The notes: generated by a model from the sequence alone, not told the origin. A stretch of 64,000 nt of DNA from an uncultured Candidatus Melainabacteria bacterium (GCA_947361615.1 CANAJP010000001.1:1-64000), one strand, 5' to 3'. Shown: positions 31,730 through 40,020, counted from the first letter of the stretch. Program-made: numbers and translations.

Positions 31730-31936
31730 ATGAGTGTTAGAGAAGATATTAAAGCTATATTGGCACAGGAAAATTGGAAACTTGCTGACGTAGCAAAAGA
31801 AATGACAAGGATTACAGGTAAAAATTATTCGGGGCCAAATCTTTCACAAAAAATGTCACGTAAAACATTAAAATATGAAGAAGCCCAATTGATAGGAAAA
31901 ATAGTTGGATATAATCTTCGCTTCTTCAAACAATAA
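31730..31936 (+). CDS. Small protein related to HTH-type regulators
   Basis: 68 residues (VREDIKAILAQENWKLADVA; GPNLSQKMSRKTLKYEEAQL). The layout is that of short helix-turn-helix proteins with a degenerate XRE-like fold. It has an AGGAG ribosome site before ATG 31730. It is followed by a bidirectional terminator shared with rpoD. Function unknown; it may act with the divergent XRE gene. Confidence 0.6.
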   Translation: MSVREDIKAILAQENWKLADVAKEMTRITGKNYSGPNLSQKMSRKTLKYEEAQLIGKIVGYNLRFFKQ

Positions 31937-31937
31937 T

Positions 31938-31966
31938 AAAAAAGCGGGCTTGATGACCCGCTTTTT
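31938..31966. terminator. Bidirectional terminator
   Basis: AAAAAGCGGG...CCCGCTTTTT with an 8-nt loop, T-runs on both strands. It serves the small gene and rpoD. Confidence 0.9.
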
Positions 31967-31968
31967 AT

Positions 31969-32982
31969 CTATGCTCCAAAATAATTCTTTAAATCTGGTG
32001 TTAATTCTTTATTTTTGCAATATTTTTTGAGTTTTGCAATAGCACGGTTTTCAATTTGGCGGATTCTCTCACGCGAAACCCCGTACTGTGTACCGATTTC
32101 ATCAAGTGTTTTGTGAATTCCGTTATTATCTATACCAAAGCGCATAATCAACACATCACGTTCTTTTGGACTTAAAACCGTTAACATTTTTTTGATATCA
32201 ACAAACAGGTTTTCCTGAGAAACTTTGCTATCAGGTGCCACTGAAACTTCATCAACAATAAAGTCTGCAATCTTTGCGTTATCATCTTTTGAAGAAGTCG
32301 CAGGGGTATCCATACTAATCGTTGTTTGCGCTGATTTAATGATTTCAGAAAGTTTTGTTTCGCTCATACCAAGACGGTGAGCAATTTCTTGTTTTGTAGG
32401 TGTGTGGCCGAGTTCTGTTGTCAAATCCAGAGTAACACGTCTGATTCGGCTCAAAGACTCTATCATGTGGATTGGAAGTCTGATTAATCTAGCCTTATCT
32501 GCAATTGCACGTGTAATCGCCTGTTGAATCCACCAGGTCGCATAAGTTGAGAATTTATAACCTTTTGTGTAATCAAATCTGTCTGCTGCTTTCATCAAGC
32601 CTACATTTCCCTCTTGAATTAAATCAAGAAAAGAAAGACCGCGGCCTATATACTTTTTCGCAATACTTACAACAAGTCGCAAGTTTGCGTTAACAAGCAT
32701 ATTTTTGGAAAACTTATCGTTTTTTTCCTGAATTTTTTGCGCAAGTTTAAGTTCATCATCCGCTGAAAGCAATGGAATTTTACCAATCTGGTGAAGATAA
32801 ATTTTAACGTTATCATCAGCATTTACACTTGCAAAACTTTCGGCACTTTTCGGCTCTTCAAGACATTCAAGAACTTCTTCTTCATCATGTTCAAGCTCTT
32901 GCTGCTCAAGAGTGTTAAAATCAACATTATCGTCAGAAATATCGTCTGTCATAAATGGTAATTTTTCAAGTTCTTTCTTCAT
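31969..32982 (-). CDS. rpoD: RNA polymerase sigma factor, RpoD/SigA type
   Basis: A primary-type sigma-70 factor. Region 1.2 (NVKIYLHQIGKIPLLSADDE), region 2 (NLRLVVSIAKKYIGRGLSFL; DLIQEGNVGLMKA; FSTYATWWIQQAITRAI), region 3 (RRVTLDLTTELGHTPTKQEI) and region 4 (RDVLIMRFGIDNNGIHKTLD; YGVSRERIRQIENRAI) are all present. The start 32982 is chosen because GGAG lies 6 nt upstream; the track start 32994 would put that site inside the gene. At 337 residues it lacks the long region 1.1 and non-conserved insert of E. coli RpoD, as in cyanobacterial SigA. A group 2 sigma factor cannot be excluded. Confidence 0.92.
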   Translation of the reverse strand: MKKELEKLPFMTDDISDDNVDFNTLEQQELEHDEEEVLECLEEPKSAESFASVNADDNVKIYLHQIGKIPLLSADDELKLAQKIQEKNDKFSKNMLVNANLRLVVSIAKKYIGRGLSFLDLIQEGNVGLMKAADRFDYTKGYKFSTYATWWIQQAITRAIADKARLIRLPIHMIESLSRIRRVTLDLTTELGHTPTKQEIAHRLGMSETKLSEIIKSAQTTISMDTPATSSKDDNAKIADFIVDEVSVAPDSKVSQENLFVDIKKMLTVLSPKERDVLIMRFGIDNNGIHKTLDEIGTQYGVSRERIRQIENRAIAKLKKYCKNKELTPDLKNYFGA

Positions 32983-33015
32983 TGTACTCTCCATATTATT
33001 AGTAGATAAATGTAA

Positions 33016-33753
33016 TTATTTTTTAAGCTTTTGTCTTACTGTTTCAAAGATAATTGCGCTTAGCGCATTTGAAACGTTCAGGGAATTAAAATCTTTAAGC
33101 ATAGGGATTTTAACCACGTAATCGGAAGCTTTCAATAATGATTTTGAAACTCCTGCGTGTTCCGCACCCATTATTATAGCAAAATTCATATTATTATAAT
33201 CTACATCAAAATAATTATCTTTCGCGCTTGCATCCGTTGCAATTATCCACCAGTCGGATTCTTTCATTTTCTGTACTGCATTAACGAGGCTGTTAACCTT
33301 AATAATTGGAATATGATTAACCGCGCCTGCACTTATTTTTTCTACAACAGAATTAACCTGAACGTTTCGGCGGGATGGAATTATTATAGCTTCTACACCG
33401 GCACAAACGCAGGTTCTTATTATTGCACCAAGGTTGTGGACATCTTCTACGCCATCAAGAATTACGACTGATGAATTCGTATGCGGTTTTTCAAGGAAGT
33501 CTTCCAGCTCCATGTATTCAATCGGTGCAACAAGAGCTATTACACCTTGGTGGTTGAATTCTGCATAAGCTTGAAATTTATCCTTGCCCACAAATTGAAA
33601 AACAATTCCTTTTTCGCGCGCAAGTTCTTTTATTTTATTAATTTTAGTATCGGTATGGATAGTTTTAGAAATAAGAATTTTATTAATCTCTCTAGTTTCA
33701 GAGATTAGAGCCTCCATTACCGAATTTTTACCGAAAATTATATCTTCTGACAT
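33016..33753 (-). CDS. rlmB: 23S rRNA G2251 2'-O-methyltransferase (RlmB/TrmH family)
   Basis: A SpoU-type trefoil-knot methyltransferase. The N-terminal substrate-binding part (IIFGKNSVMEALISE) is followed by the three SpoU motifs: VILDGVEDVHNLGAIIRTC, FAIIMGAEHAGVS, and VKIPMLKDFNSLNVSNA near the end. 245 residues is the usual RlmB size. It overlaps nadA by 16 nt upstream and is followed by rpoD on the same strand, giving a nadA-rlmB-rpoD block. Assignment to RlmB rather than a tRNA TrmH rests on overall similarity. Confidence 0.92.
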   Translation of the reverse strand: MSEDIIFGKNSVMEALISETREINKILISKTIHTDTKINKIKELAREKGIVFQFVGKDKFQAYAEFNHQGVIALVAPIEYMELEDFLEKPHTNSSVVILDGVEDVHNLGAIIRTCVCAGVEAIIIPSRRNVQVNSVVEKISAGAVNHIPIIKVNSLVNAVQKMKESDWWIIATDASAKDNYFDVDYNNMNFAIIMGAEHAGVSKSLLKASDYVVKIPMLKDFNSLNVSNALSAIIFETVRQKLKK

Positions 33754-34661
33754 GGTGTTGAAACCTCAAGCATTCTGTCAATGCATTTAACAGCTTTTGA
33801 CGCAATTGTTTCATCAACTGTAATTTCGTGCTGTTCGTTAATCAATGCGTTATAAATATCAGTTAAAGTGTGCCATTTCATATTAGGGCAAATTATATTA
33901 TCTTTGATTAAGATAAATTCTTTTTGCGGACAATCGCGTTTTAATCTATCAACAACACCCTTTTCGGTTGCAATAACGAAGGTAGTAGCGTCACTTCTCA
34001 TCGCATAGTTCATAATACCAGTTGTGCTTCCCACATAATCTGCAAGCGCAGTTACTGACTGATGGCATTCAGGGTGAGCAAGAATTTTAGCATTCGGATA
34101 TTTTTCTCTGGCTGCAATAATATCCTCAGGTTTAATTCTCAAATGTGTAGGGCAAAAGCCAGGGAATGTGATAACTTCAACGCCCTTAAGCTGAGATTCC
34201 ACCCACTTACCAAGGTAAGTATCAGGAAGGAACAATATCTTTTCAGCCCCCATACTTTCAACAACGCGAAGCGCATTTGAACTTGTAACGCACATATCAC
34301 ATTCAGATTTAACCTCAGCAGTAGAATTTATATAACAAACCGCTGGAACATTCGGATATTTTGCCTTAAAATCGCGTAATTGCTGCAAATTAATCATATC
34401 AGCCATTAAACAACCGGATTCCATTCTCGGAAGCAAAACTTTTTTATCAGGTGAAAGCATTTTAGCAGTCTGGGCCATAAAATAAACACCTGCAAAAATT
34501 ATCATATCCGCATCAGTTTTCGCCGCCTGCTGGCTTAAATATAAAGAATCACCAACATAATCTGCAACTTCATCAATTTCAACATTTTGATAACAATGCG
34601 CAAGTATTACCGCATTTTTTTCTTTTTTTAATATATTAATCTTTTCAATAAGTTCTTTCAT
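33738..34661 (-). CDS. nadA: Quinolinate synthase A
   Basis: An iron-sulfur enzyme making quinolinate from iminoaspartate and DHAP in NAD synthesis. Characteristic strings: VILAHCYQNVEIDEVADYVG, IIFAGVYFMAQTAKMLSPDK, RMESGCLMADM, the cluster Cys in GFCPTHL and NIICPNMKWHTL. The 307-residue length is normal. The NadB and NadC genes are not in view. It is the first gene of the nadA-rlmB-rpoD block. Structured repeat C lies upstream in the intergenic region and could be in its 5' region only on the opposite strand. Confidence 0.95.
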   Translation of the reverse strand: MKELIEKINILKKEKNAVILAHCYQNVEIDEVADYVGDSLYLSQQAAKTDADMIIFAGVYFMAQTAKMLSPDKKVLLPRMESGCLMADMINLQQLRDFKAKYPNVPAVCYINSTAEVKSECDMCVTSSNALRVVESMGAEKILFLPDTYLGKWVESQLKGVEVITFPGFCPTHLRIKPEDIIAAREKYPNAKILAHPECHQSVTALADYVGSTTGIMNYAMRSDATTFVIATEKGVVDRLKRDCPQKEFILIKDNIICPNMKWHTLTDIYNALINEQHEITVDETIASKAVKCIDRMLEVSTPCQKI

Positions 34662-34692
34662 TGAAAAAATACTCCTGTTTTCATTTTATTAC

Positions 34693-34810
34693 TGTCCGAG
34701 CAAGACTCGCTCACGTACCTTATCGCGAGTCTTGTGAGTGGCGTATTAGACAGCGCAGTCGCAGGTTGGCTTGCGTGAGCAAGACAAGCAGGCGACGGAG
34801 AACTGCTTTT
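34693..34810 (+). repeat. Structured repeat, copy C (loop inverted)
   Basis: Hairpin CAAGACTCGC (34701-34710) / GCGAGTCTTG (34725-34734), then the core GTCGC (34758)-AGGTTGG-CTTGC-GTGA-GCAAG-ACAAGCAG-GCGAC (ends 34796), then CTGCTTTT. The 14-nt loop TCACGTACCTTATC is the reverse complement of the loop orientation in copies A and B, while the flanks are in the same orientation. It lies in the 292-bp gap between nadA and the pilM-pilN fusion gene; the rest of that gap is AT-rich with nothing else recognised. Confidence 0.9.
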
Positions 34811-34953
34811 ACTCAACATTTTATTACAAAAACAATAAATTAACCAATATATTTATATATTTTTTATAAAAACTACACCATTCAATGTAAATTTATATTA
34901 TAAACTTTGATTTTTCTAAAATTTATTTTACAATTAAGGTGGAGAAACAAATT

Positions 34954-36594
34954 ATGAGTATTAATAGTTTAGTAAATAGTTTAGGAAAAAAAGAAAAGGT
35001 TTACGTTTCCGTTACCCAATCTGTGGGTATGGAAGTATTTCAAGTAGATGAAAACTCAGGACACATCACAAAATATGCAAGTAAACATCTGGAATATGAC
35101 AACAGCACAAAAGAAATTACTGATTTAGAGAAGTTCAGAGAAAATTTCCTCGAACTTTTGACAGAATTAGGTATCAAACCATCTTGCGATGTTGTTCTTA
35201 ACTTGCCTACAGTATTATTAGGAACCAGAGAGCTACCTACAATGCTTGAAGATGCTGCTATCGGTCAATCTATTCTGGCAGAAATAGACAGCTCTTATAT
35301 ATTCTCACAGTACACACCTGTTTTTGACTGGAAAGACTTTGATTCAGGCAAAAATGCAGGCATGAGAAATATTTTTTATTGCGCTTTGCAAGACAATATA
35401 GTTTCTAAAATAATTGAATCTTTCAAAGAAGTAGGAGCAAAAGTAGTTGATATTGAAACATCTTATACAACAATTCTCAACGGTCTTGCAAGAACTAATC
35501 TTATTGAAAAACAACTTCAGCCGGAAAAAGTCTGGAACCTTATGATTGTTAATGATGGCGGATATGCTATCTTTTCAATGCTTGCAGATAAAATCATTGA
35601 TTTCGTTCAAGAAGATATGCAGCTTATGGAAGAAAGAGCTGATGAAATTTATAACGTCATTGCTTCAACTGCAGAATTAACACTCCTCGGTTTCTCTGCA
35701 AGCTCACTGGTAATAGTTTCGGAAACTGACCAGGTAAGTGCCGAAGAACTTGCTACTTCACTAACTTCTACAGGCTCATTACAATATGAAGATGTTGTAT
35801 TTATAGATGATAACTTATACAGAACAGATGAATTTTTACCATTAGCACCGACTGTTGACCCTAAATATAAATTAAAACCGTCATTAAAAACACTCGGTAT
35901 GCTTCAAGGAAACAAATTACCTGTTATTGCCAAATTTGATTTTCTTAAAATTGCACCAAAAGTTAACTACGACAACGAAATCGTTAGATTTAACATAGGT
36001 GATCATATTTTTGAAATAACACCTAATAAAGCAAAATTTTATGCCGCAATAGTTGCAGGGGTACTTTTAGTAATCCTTGTACCACTATTCATACTGTTCC
36101 CTATCTTGAACAAACCGTTTACAGAAAAAATAACAACACTCGAAAATCAAATCTCTGCACTTGATCAAGAAATAACTGAATTAAACGCAGCTGATGTAGG
36201 GACAAAATTTAATCCGCAAGAAGAAATTAAAAATGTTCTGGCAAATAACAGAACTAAATTGATTTCCTACATAACTATAGGTGAAGTAATTCCAAGAAAA
36301 CTATGGATTACTTACTACAAAACCCACAGTAAAGATAAAATTATTATCGCAGGTGTTAGTGGAAGCATTGATGATATTAACAACTTCTACAAAAATATCA
36401 ACAATACTCTTCCAAACAGCAAACTCCAGCTTAAAAATATGGAAATGAACAACACTAACGGTGAAGACGCAGCGGTTGCAGAAGCTAAATATTATGACTT
36501 CATAATCACAAACGACCCTGATTATCCGCCAAAGGCTGATAATGCTGACGCTGATGATAAAAATGCAAAAGGTAAATCTAAAAAGAAAAAATAA
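34954..36594 (+). CDS. Type IV pilus assembly PilM-PilN fusion
   Basis: The N-terminal ~340 residues have the PilM actin-like fold (EVFQVDENSGHITKYASKHL; VDIETSYTTILNGLARTN; MIVNDGGYAIFSML). Then comes a transmembrane helix (AAIVAGVLLVILVPLFILF, about residues 364-386), a coiled coil and a periplasmic PilN-like ferredoxin-fold domain (KLITYYKTHSKDKIII-type strands, IDDINNFYKNINNTLPNS). Usually PilM and PilN are separate proteins; here they are fused in one 546-residue chain. The PilO gene follows 16 bp later. ATG 34954 with a GGTGGAG site is preferred over the GTG at 34939. They join the inner-membrane alignment complex. The fusion call is inferred from domain order. Confidence 0.8.
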   Translation: MSINSLVNSLGKKEKVYVSVTQSVGMEVFQVDENSGHITKYASKHLEYDNSTKEITDLEKFRENFLELLTELGIKPSCDVVLNLPTVLLGTRELPTMLEDAAIGQSILAEIDSSYIFSQYTPVFDWKDFDSGKNAGMRNIFYCALQDNIVSKIIESFKEVGAKVVDIETSYTTILNGLARTNLIEKQLQPEKVWNLMIVNDGGYAIFSMLADKIIDFVQEDMQLMEERADEIYNVIASTAELTLLGFSASSLVIVSETDQVSAEELATSLTSTGSLQYEDVVFIDDNLYRTDEFLPLAPTVDPKYKLKPSLKTLGMLQGNKLPVIAKFDFLKIAPKVNYDNEIVRFNIGDHIFEITPNKAKFYAAIVAGVLLVILVPLFILFPILNKPFTEKITTLENQISALDQEITELNAADVGTKFNPQEEIKNVLANNRTKLISYITIGEVIPRKLWITYYKTHSKDKIIIAGVSGSIDDINNFYKNINNTLPNSKLQLKNMEMNNTNGEDAAVAEAKYYDFIITNDPDYPPKADNADADDKNAKGKSKKKK

Positions 36595-36610
36595 TAAAGG
36601 ATTATAAATA

Positions 36611-37297
36611 ATGGATTCAGAATTAATAAAAAAATATTTAGATATGTTCAAAGTCGCTATTGCCATTGTTGTAGTCGCACTTTTAGCATCAATCTTCCTA
36701 TTAACCCAAATAATTCCGCAAACTATTTCATACTTTGGCAATAAAACAAAATATGCTGATAGCGAAAACAGACTTGCAGCAAAAAAAGCTGAACTTGAAA
36801 CAGCTAAAAAGAACAAAGAAAGACAGGAAAAGCTTGATAGTGCAGGTATTGAGGTTAAAGCTTTCTACCGCGATATAAAAAGCACAGGAAACTCAACAGC
36901 GGATATTCTCGCAGGTGAAATTCAAGAAATTAACGACTTAATTAAATTCTACGGAATTAAAATGTATAAAGTTAACTACAATTACGATCCGGCAGAAGAT
37001 ATTTTCTTTAAAGAAAAGAAAGATACCTACGGTGTTTGTAAGATGAATATGGAACTATTCGCATCTTATATGAAGTTCCAAAGCTTTATGAAAGACCTTT
37101 ACAAACACGAACACTTCCTTGATATTCAATCAATTGAAGTTAACCCTTACAAAAAAGACAAATCAATTCTAAATATAAAAATGGAGTTAAGCCTCTACGC
37201 TGAAAAAGACGCCAACGCAGGCGAAAGCAGAGAGGTTCCGCCATCAAAGGGCGATAACTCCTCTTCAAACGACTTAAATCTGGATTTAGATATCTAG
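36611..37297 (+). CDS. pilO: Type IV pilus assembly protein PilO-like
   Basis: A single TM helix at about residues 14-35 (VAIAIVVVALLASIFLLTQI), a coiled coil (YADSENRLAAKKAELETAKK), and a periplasmic ferredoxin-like domain (MELFASYMKFQSFMKDLYKH). This is the layout of PilO, partner of PilN in the pilus alignment complex. The last residues are disordered (PSKGDNSSSNDLNLDLDI). It follows the pilM-pilN fusion gene by 16 bp. A hairpin terminator lies just beyond. Confidence 0.82.
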   Translation: MDSELIKKYLDMFKVAIAIVVVALLASIFLLTQIIPQTISYFGNKTKYADSENRLAAKKAELETAKKNKERQEKLDSAGIEVKAFYRDIKSTGNSTADILAGEIQEINDLIKFYGIKMYKVNYNYDPAEDIFFKEKKDTYGVCKMNMELFASYMKFQSFMKDLYKHEHFLDIQSIEVNPYKKDKSILNIKMELSLYAEKDANAGESREVPPSKGDNSSSNDLNLDLDI

Positions 37298-37301
37298 AAA
37301 A

Positions 37302-38156
37302 TTATACAAAACTTTCAAAATCAATCCCGAAAAACATTTCGGGATTTTTTGTGCAATTTTCACAAAAGTTAGTTTCTAAAACTACTTTTTGAGAAAAGTC
37401 TGCAAGACTTGAACCGCATCTTCCACGGTGGTCATTGGCCAGAAAAGGACAAACATAAACACCGTTAGTTGTTAAAATTCTGCCATATTCACAGTCAAGA
37501 CTTTTCCACATTTGATAATCAGGTTCAGAATTAGAATCCTTATCTACGTAACGATTAATCTTAATATGGTCTTGTTCAACGTCATAATCAACCTTATTAC
37601 AAAGTTCCATAACTTTTTGAAGCATTAGAGCTTCATCTTCATTATAGAAATTTGTGACTGAAATAATAGGGCTAAAATTATACTTCGCAAGTGCCTTTAC
37701 CGCAGATAATGTTTGGCGGAAAGCACCACGTGTTCTGACTTCGTCATTTTTTAATTCGTCATAGTGATCAAGACTTAATTTAACAATAATCTCAAAGTCG
37801 CTTTCTTCTTCAACATTTTTCAAAAATCTTGCTTTTTTCTCATTGATAAAAGAACCGTTCGTAATAATACAGACATTAGAAACCTTTAAACACATTCTCA
37901 AAATAGCGTTAAAATCTGGATGTGTCATAGGTTCAGCGCCTGTCAAATAAATACAATCCAAACCACCGGCCTTAACAAACGCAAGATTATCTTTGATACA
38001 ATTTACCGGAATAAAATCCTTGACGTTTTTAGAAAGCGGAAAATCAATATAACAATGTTTACATCTCATATTGCAATTTTTGGCAGTCATTTCTATAAAT
38101 AAATTTTTAAACGCTTTCATCTGACACACAGGCGCGCGGTAAATTGATGTGCTCAT
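37302..38156 (-). CDS. Radical SAM protein (possible SPASM-type)
   Basis: CNMRCKHCYIDFP has the CxxxCxxC [4Fe-4S]/SAM motif at residues 34-42. A TIM-barrel part follows (CIYLTGAEPMTHPDF; IIVKLSLDHYDELKNDEVRT). The C-terminus has CPFLANDHRGRCG then FCENCTKN, a cysteine set like those of auxiliary clusters in SPASM/twitch proteins. The substrate is unknown. It lies between the pilus assembly genes and prepilin 3; whether it modifies a pilin or peptide is only a guess. Confidence 0.85.
   Translation of the reverse strand: MSTSIYRAPVCQMKAFKNLFIEMTAKNCNMRCKHCYIDFPLSKNVKDFIPVNCIKDNLAFVKAGGLDCIYLTGAEPMTHPDFNAILRMCLKVSNVCIITNGSFINEKKARFLKNVEEESDFEIIVKLSLDHYDELKNDEVRTRGAFRQTLSAVKALAKYNFSPIISVTNFYNEDEALMLQKVMELCNKVDYDVEQDHIKINRYVDKDSNSEPDYQMWKSLDCEYGRILTTNGVYVCPFLANDHRGRCGSSLADFSQKVVLETNFCENCTKNPEMFFGIDFESFV
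37319..37352 (+). terminator. Terminator of the pilM-N/pilO operon, overlapping a convergent gene
   Basis: AATCCCGAAA-AACA-TTTCGGGATT followed by TTTTTT. The stem lies inside the last codons of the minus-strand radical SAM gene, so those bases serve both roles. Confidence 0.88.
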
Positions 38157-38229
38157 ATTTAACTCCTCTTTTATTATAAAATCATTCTACAAATTCAAGA
38201 GGAGAATAAAATTGCCCGACTTGTTAATT

Positions 38230-38260
38230 TACAAAAAGCGAGGGAATTCCCTCGCTTCCA
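38230..38260 (-). terminator. Terminator after prepilin 3
   Basis: AAGCGAGGG-AATT-CCCTCGCTT is a perfect palindrome, followed on the minus strand by TTTTTGT. Confidence 0.9.
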
Positions 38261-38278
38261 ATTAACGTTTGACACACC

Positions 38279-39232
38279 TTACGTATCTAACGTGATTTTT
38301 TTATGACCGGTTGCTTGAATTCCATATTTAAAAGATGCTCCCCATCCGTAGTCTGCGTTCAAAGTGCTACTTGACCAGTAATTTTCTTGTTGCATTTCTC
38401 CTAATAGCAAGTTATTTATAAGCATAGAGTTTAATTCGTCAATATTTGGCATTCTGCTATCAATATCCTGATTTTTACAACTTGATATTCCTGTTGTATG
38501 ATCTAGCATTGAGCTGCTTATGTCGTTGTTTGCTGCTACTGGAGCTGCAACTATAGAGTCTGTTGCGTTAAATACGGTCATAAAACCAATGTCTTTACCC
38601 ACAGTGTTAGGGCCTTTGCTTCCATTTAAATCATAAATAAAATTTACGCACATTGTAGATTCTGGAAAACCGAATGTATTTCCAAACAGTGTTTGCGACT
38701 CTTGATTCAAATACACTGTTTGACAAGATTGATTGTAAAATGCAACAATACTTTCACCGTTTTGGGTTTCAAAGGCTGCGGCTTTTGTATCTACCGTTGA
38801 ATAAGAGCAGCCAGAATACGTAACATTTTCAAACCAACTGCTTAATTCATAAAGTGTTGATGGCATATTTGTAGATGTAGCTTGCAAGTTAGTAAATGAC
38901 GAAACAACACCACAATCTGATAAGTGTTCATTATCGCAAATGTTATTAATTTTGAGTACTTTCGATAAGCCAGCGGTTAAGAAAGTTTCGGCTGCGGTAT
39001 CTTCCGTAACGCTACCGCTTGCGTCCTCGGTTAGTGTTCCGTAACCATTGAGAGCTGGCATTAAAGAAATGGCCTGTGACATACGCGCATATAAGGCTTT
39101 GCGCTGTGTGTTCCAAGTTCGCTCATTAATATTCCCAGTCAATGATGGTAAAGTAATTGCTGCGACCACACCGATAATTGTGAGGGATAAAAGTATTTCC
39201 GCCATCGTGAAAGCTTTTTTCATAATTTTCAT
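38279..39232 (-). CDS. Prepilin 3 with Lcl/DUF1566-like domain; C-terminus truncated by a 7-A tract
   Basis: MKIMKKA^FTMAEILLSLTIIG is a canonical prepilin signal with E at +5, here intact and not preceded by a G tract. TWNTQRKALYARMSQAI and NGSKGPNTVGKDIGF match the paralogues. The C-terminal domain reads SRMPNIDELNSMLINNLLLG and YWSSSTLNADYGWG. After an AAAAAAA tract (38296-38302 on the plus strand) the frame hits TAA, but in the -1 frame it continues as NHVRYVRCVKR and ends at 38262, exactly the C-terminus of the other two pilins. So this gene is truncated by a one-base slip, or read by frameshift. There is a ribosome site AGAAAGGATG upstream. Confidence 0.85.
   Translation of the reverse strand: MKIMKKAFTMAEILLSLTIIGVVAAITLPSLTGNINERTWNTQRKALYARMSQAISLMPALNGYGTLTEDASGSVTEDTAAETFLTAGLSKVLKINNICDNEHLSDCGVVSSFTNLQATSTNMPSTLYELSSWFENVTYSGCSYSTVDTKAAAFETQNGESIVAFYNQSCQTVYLNQESQTLFGNTFGFPESTMCVNFIYDLNGSKGPNTVGKDIGFMTVFNATDSIVAAPVAANNDISSSMLDHTTGISSCKNQDIDSRMPNIDELNSMLINNLLLGEMQQENYWSSSTLNADYGWGASFKYGIQATGHKKITLDT
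38296..38302 (-). repeat. 7-A (plus-strand T7) slippage tract in prepilin 3
   Basis: Seven A on the coding strand, between codons CAT and ATC. One extra A, or a -1 frameshift at this run, restores the conserved C-terminus. Confidence 0.75.
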
Positions 39233-39289
39233 CCTTTCTCTATTACTAATTAGTCATACCTTACTAGTAATATAGCATAGAATAAAAAT

Positions 39290-39577
39290 ATGAAATCCTA
39301 CAAAAAAACTATTTCTGATAAAAAAGCACTACTTCTTAAAATCGTTGGAGAAATAATCAAGGAACAACGGCAAGCCAAAAATAAAGGAATTTTACTCCAT
39401 GCTTATGAATATGATATTCCGAGTAGTTCGTTAAGCTTGATAGAAAAGGGGAAACGTGATATTCAATTATCAACGCTATGGAAAATCGCCAATTCTTTTG
39501 ATATGACAATGGGTGAATTTATTTCCATTGTAGAAAAAAAACTTCCAAAAGATTTTCAAATTATTGACGATAAATAA
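39290..39577 (+). CDS. XRE-type regulator
   Basis: 95 residues with a helix-turn-helix-like region (IVGEIIKEQRQAKNKGILLH; IPSSSLSLIEKGKRDIQLST; LWKIANSFDMTMGEFISI). It is divergent from prepilin 3 and 44 bp upstream of the HEPN/MNT pair on the same strand. Regulation of either the pair or the prepilin is plausible but not shown. Confidence 0.8.
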   Translation: MKSYKKTISDKKALLLKIVGEIIKEQRQAKNKGILLHAYEYDIPSSSLSLIEKGKRDIQLSTLWKIANSFDMTMGEFISIVEKKLPKDFQIIDDK

Positions 39578-39621
39578 TTACCCGACTTGTTAATTCACAA
39601 TAAATATGATAACATTGCAGT

Positions 39622-40020
39622 ATGAGCAGATTAAACGAACGAATTGAAAATTTCAACAGGGCATTCGCAATCTTTAACGACGCAGTAAATGCTTATAATC
39701 AGAATAAAGAAAACATCCTTACGCACATGGCACTTGTTCAAAGCTACGAAGTTTGTTTTGAACTAGGATGGAAAGTCCTAAAAGATTATCTTGCAGAAAA
39801 CGGTATTTTAGTTTACCTGCCAAAACAGGTGATTAAAGAAGCTTTTAACAAAAATGTTATTTCGAATGGTCAAATATGGATTGATATGCTTGATGCTAGA
39901 AATGCCACATCGCACGAATATAAAATGGATAAAATAAACCTCATTCTTGAAAAAATAAGTTCTTCTTATTTTGATGAATTATTAAAATTTTCAAATTGGT
40001 TGGTAAAATTAAATGGATAA
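39622..40020 (+). CDS. HEPN-domain protein (HI0074-type), toxin-antitoxin partner
   Basis: A helical HEPN domain with ALVQSYEVCFELGWKVLKDY and the catalytic RX4H motif RNATSHEY near residue 93. HEPN proteins of the HI0074 family act as RNases or are AMPylated by their partner. The MNT gene overlaps its stop by 8 nt, the typical layout of a HEPN/MNT type VII toxin-antitoxin pair. It has the length typical of the family (132 aa). Which protein is toxic cannot be told from sequence alone. Confidence 0.88.
   Translation: MSRLNERIENFNRAFAIFNDAVNAYNQNKENILTHMALVQSYEVCFELGWKVLKDYLAENGILVYLPKQVIKEAFNKNVISNGQIWIDMLDARNATSHEYKMDKINLILEKISSSYFDELLKFSNWLVKLNG

Noticed and set aside
31387-31936. Prophage remnant around the two small regulators
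   Set aside because: Only two short HTH-like genes; no integrase, structural or lysis genes near.
22900-39000. Diversity-generating retroelement targeting the C-type-lectin-like pilin ends
   Set aside because: The domain type would suit it, but no reverse transcriptase ORF, template repeat or adenine-biased variable region was found in the window.
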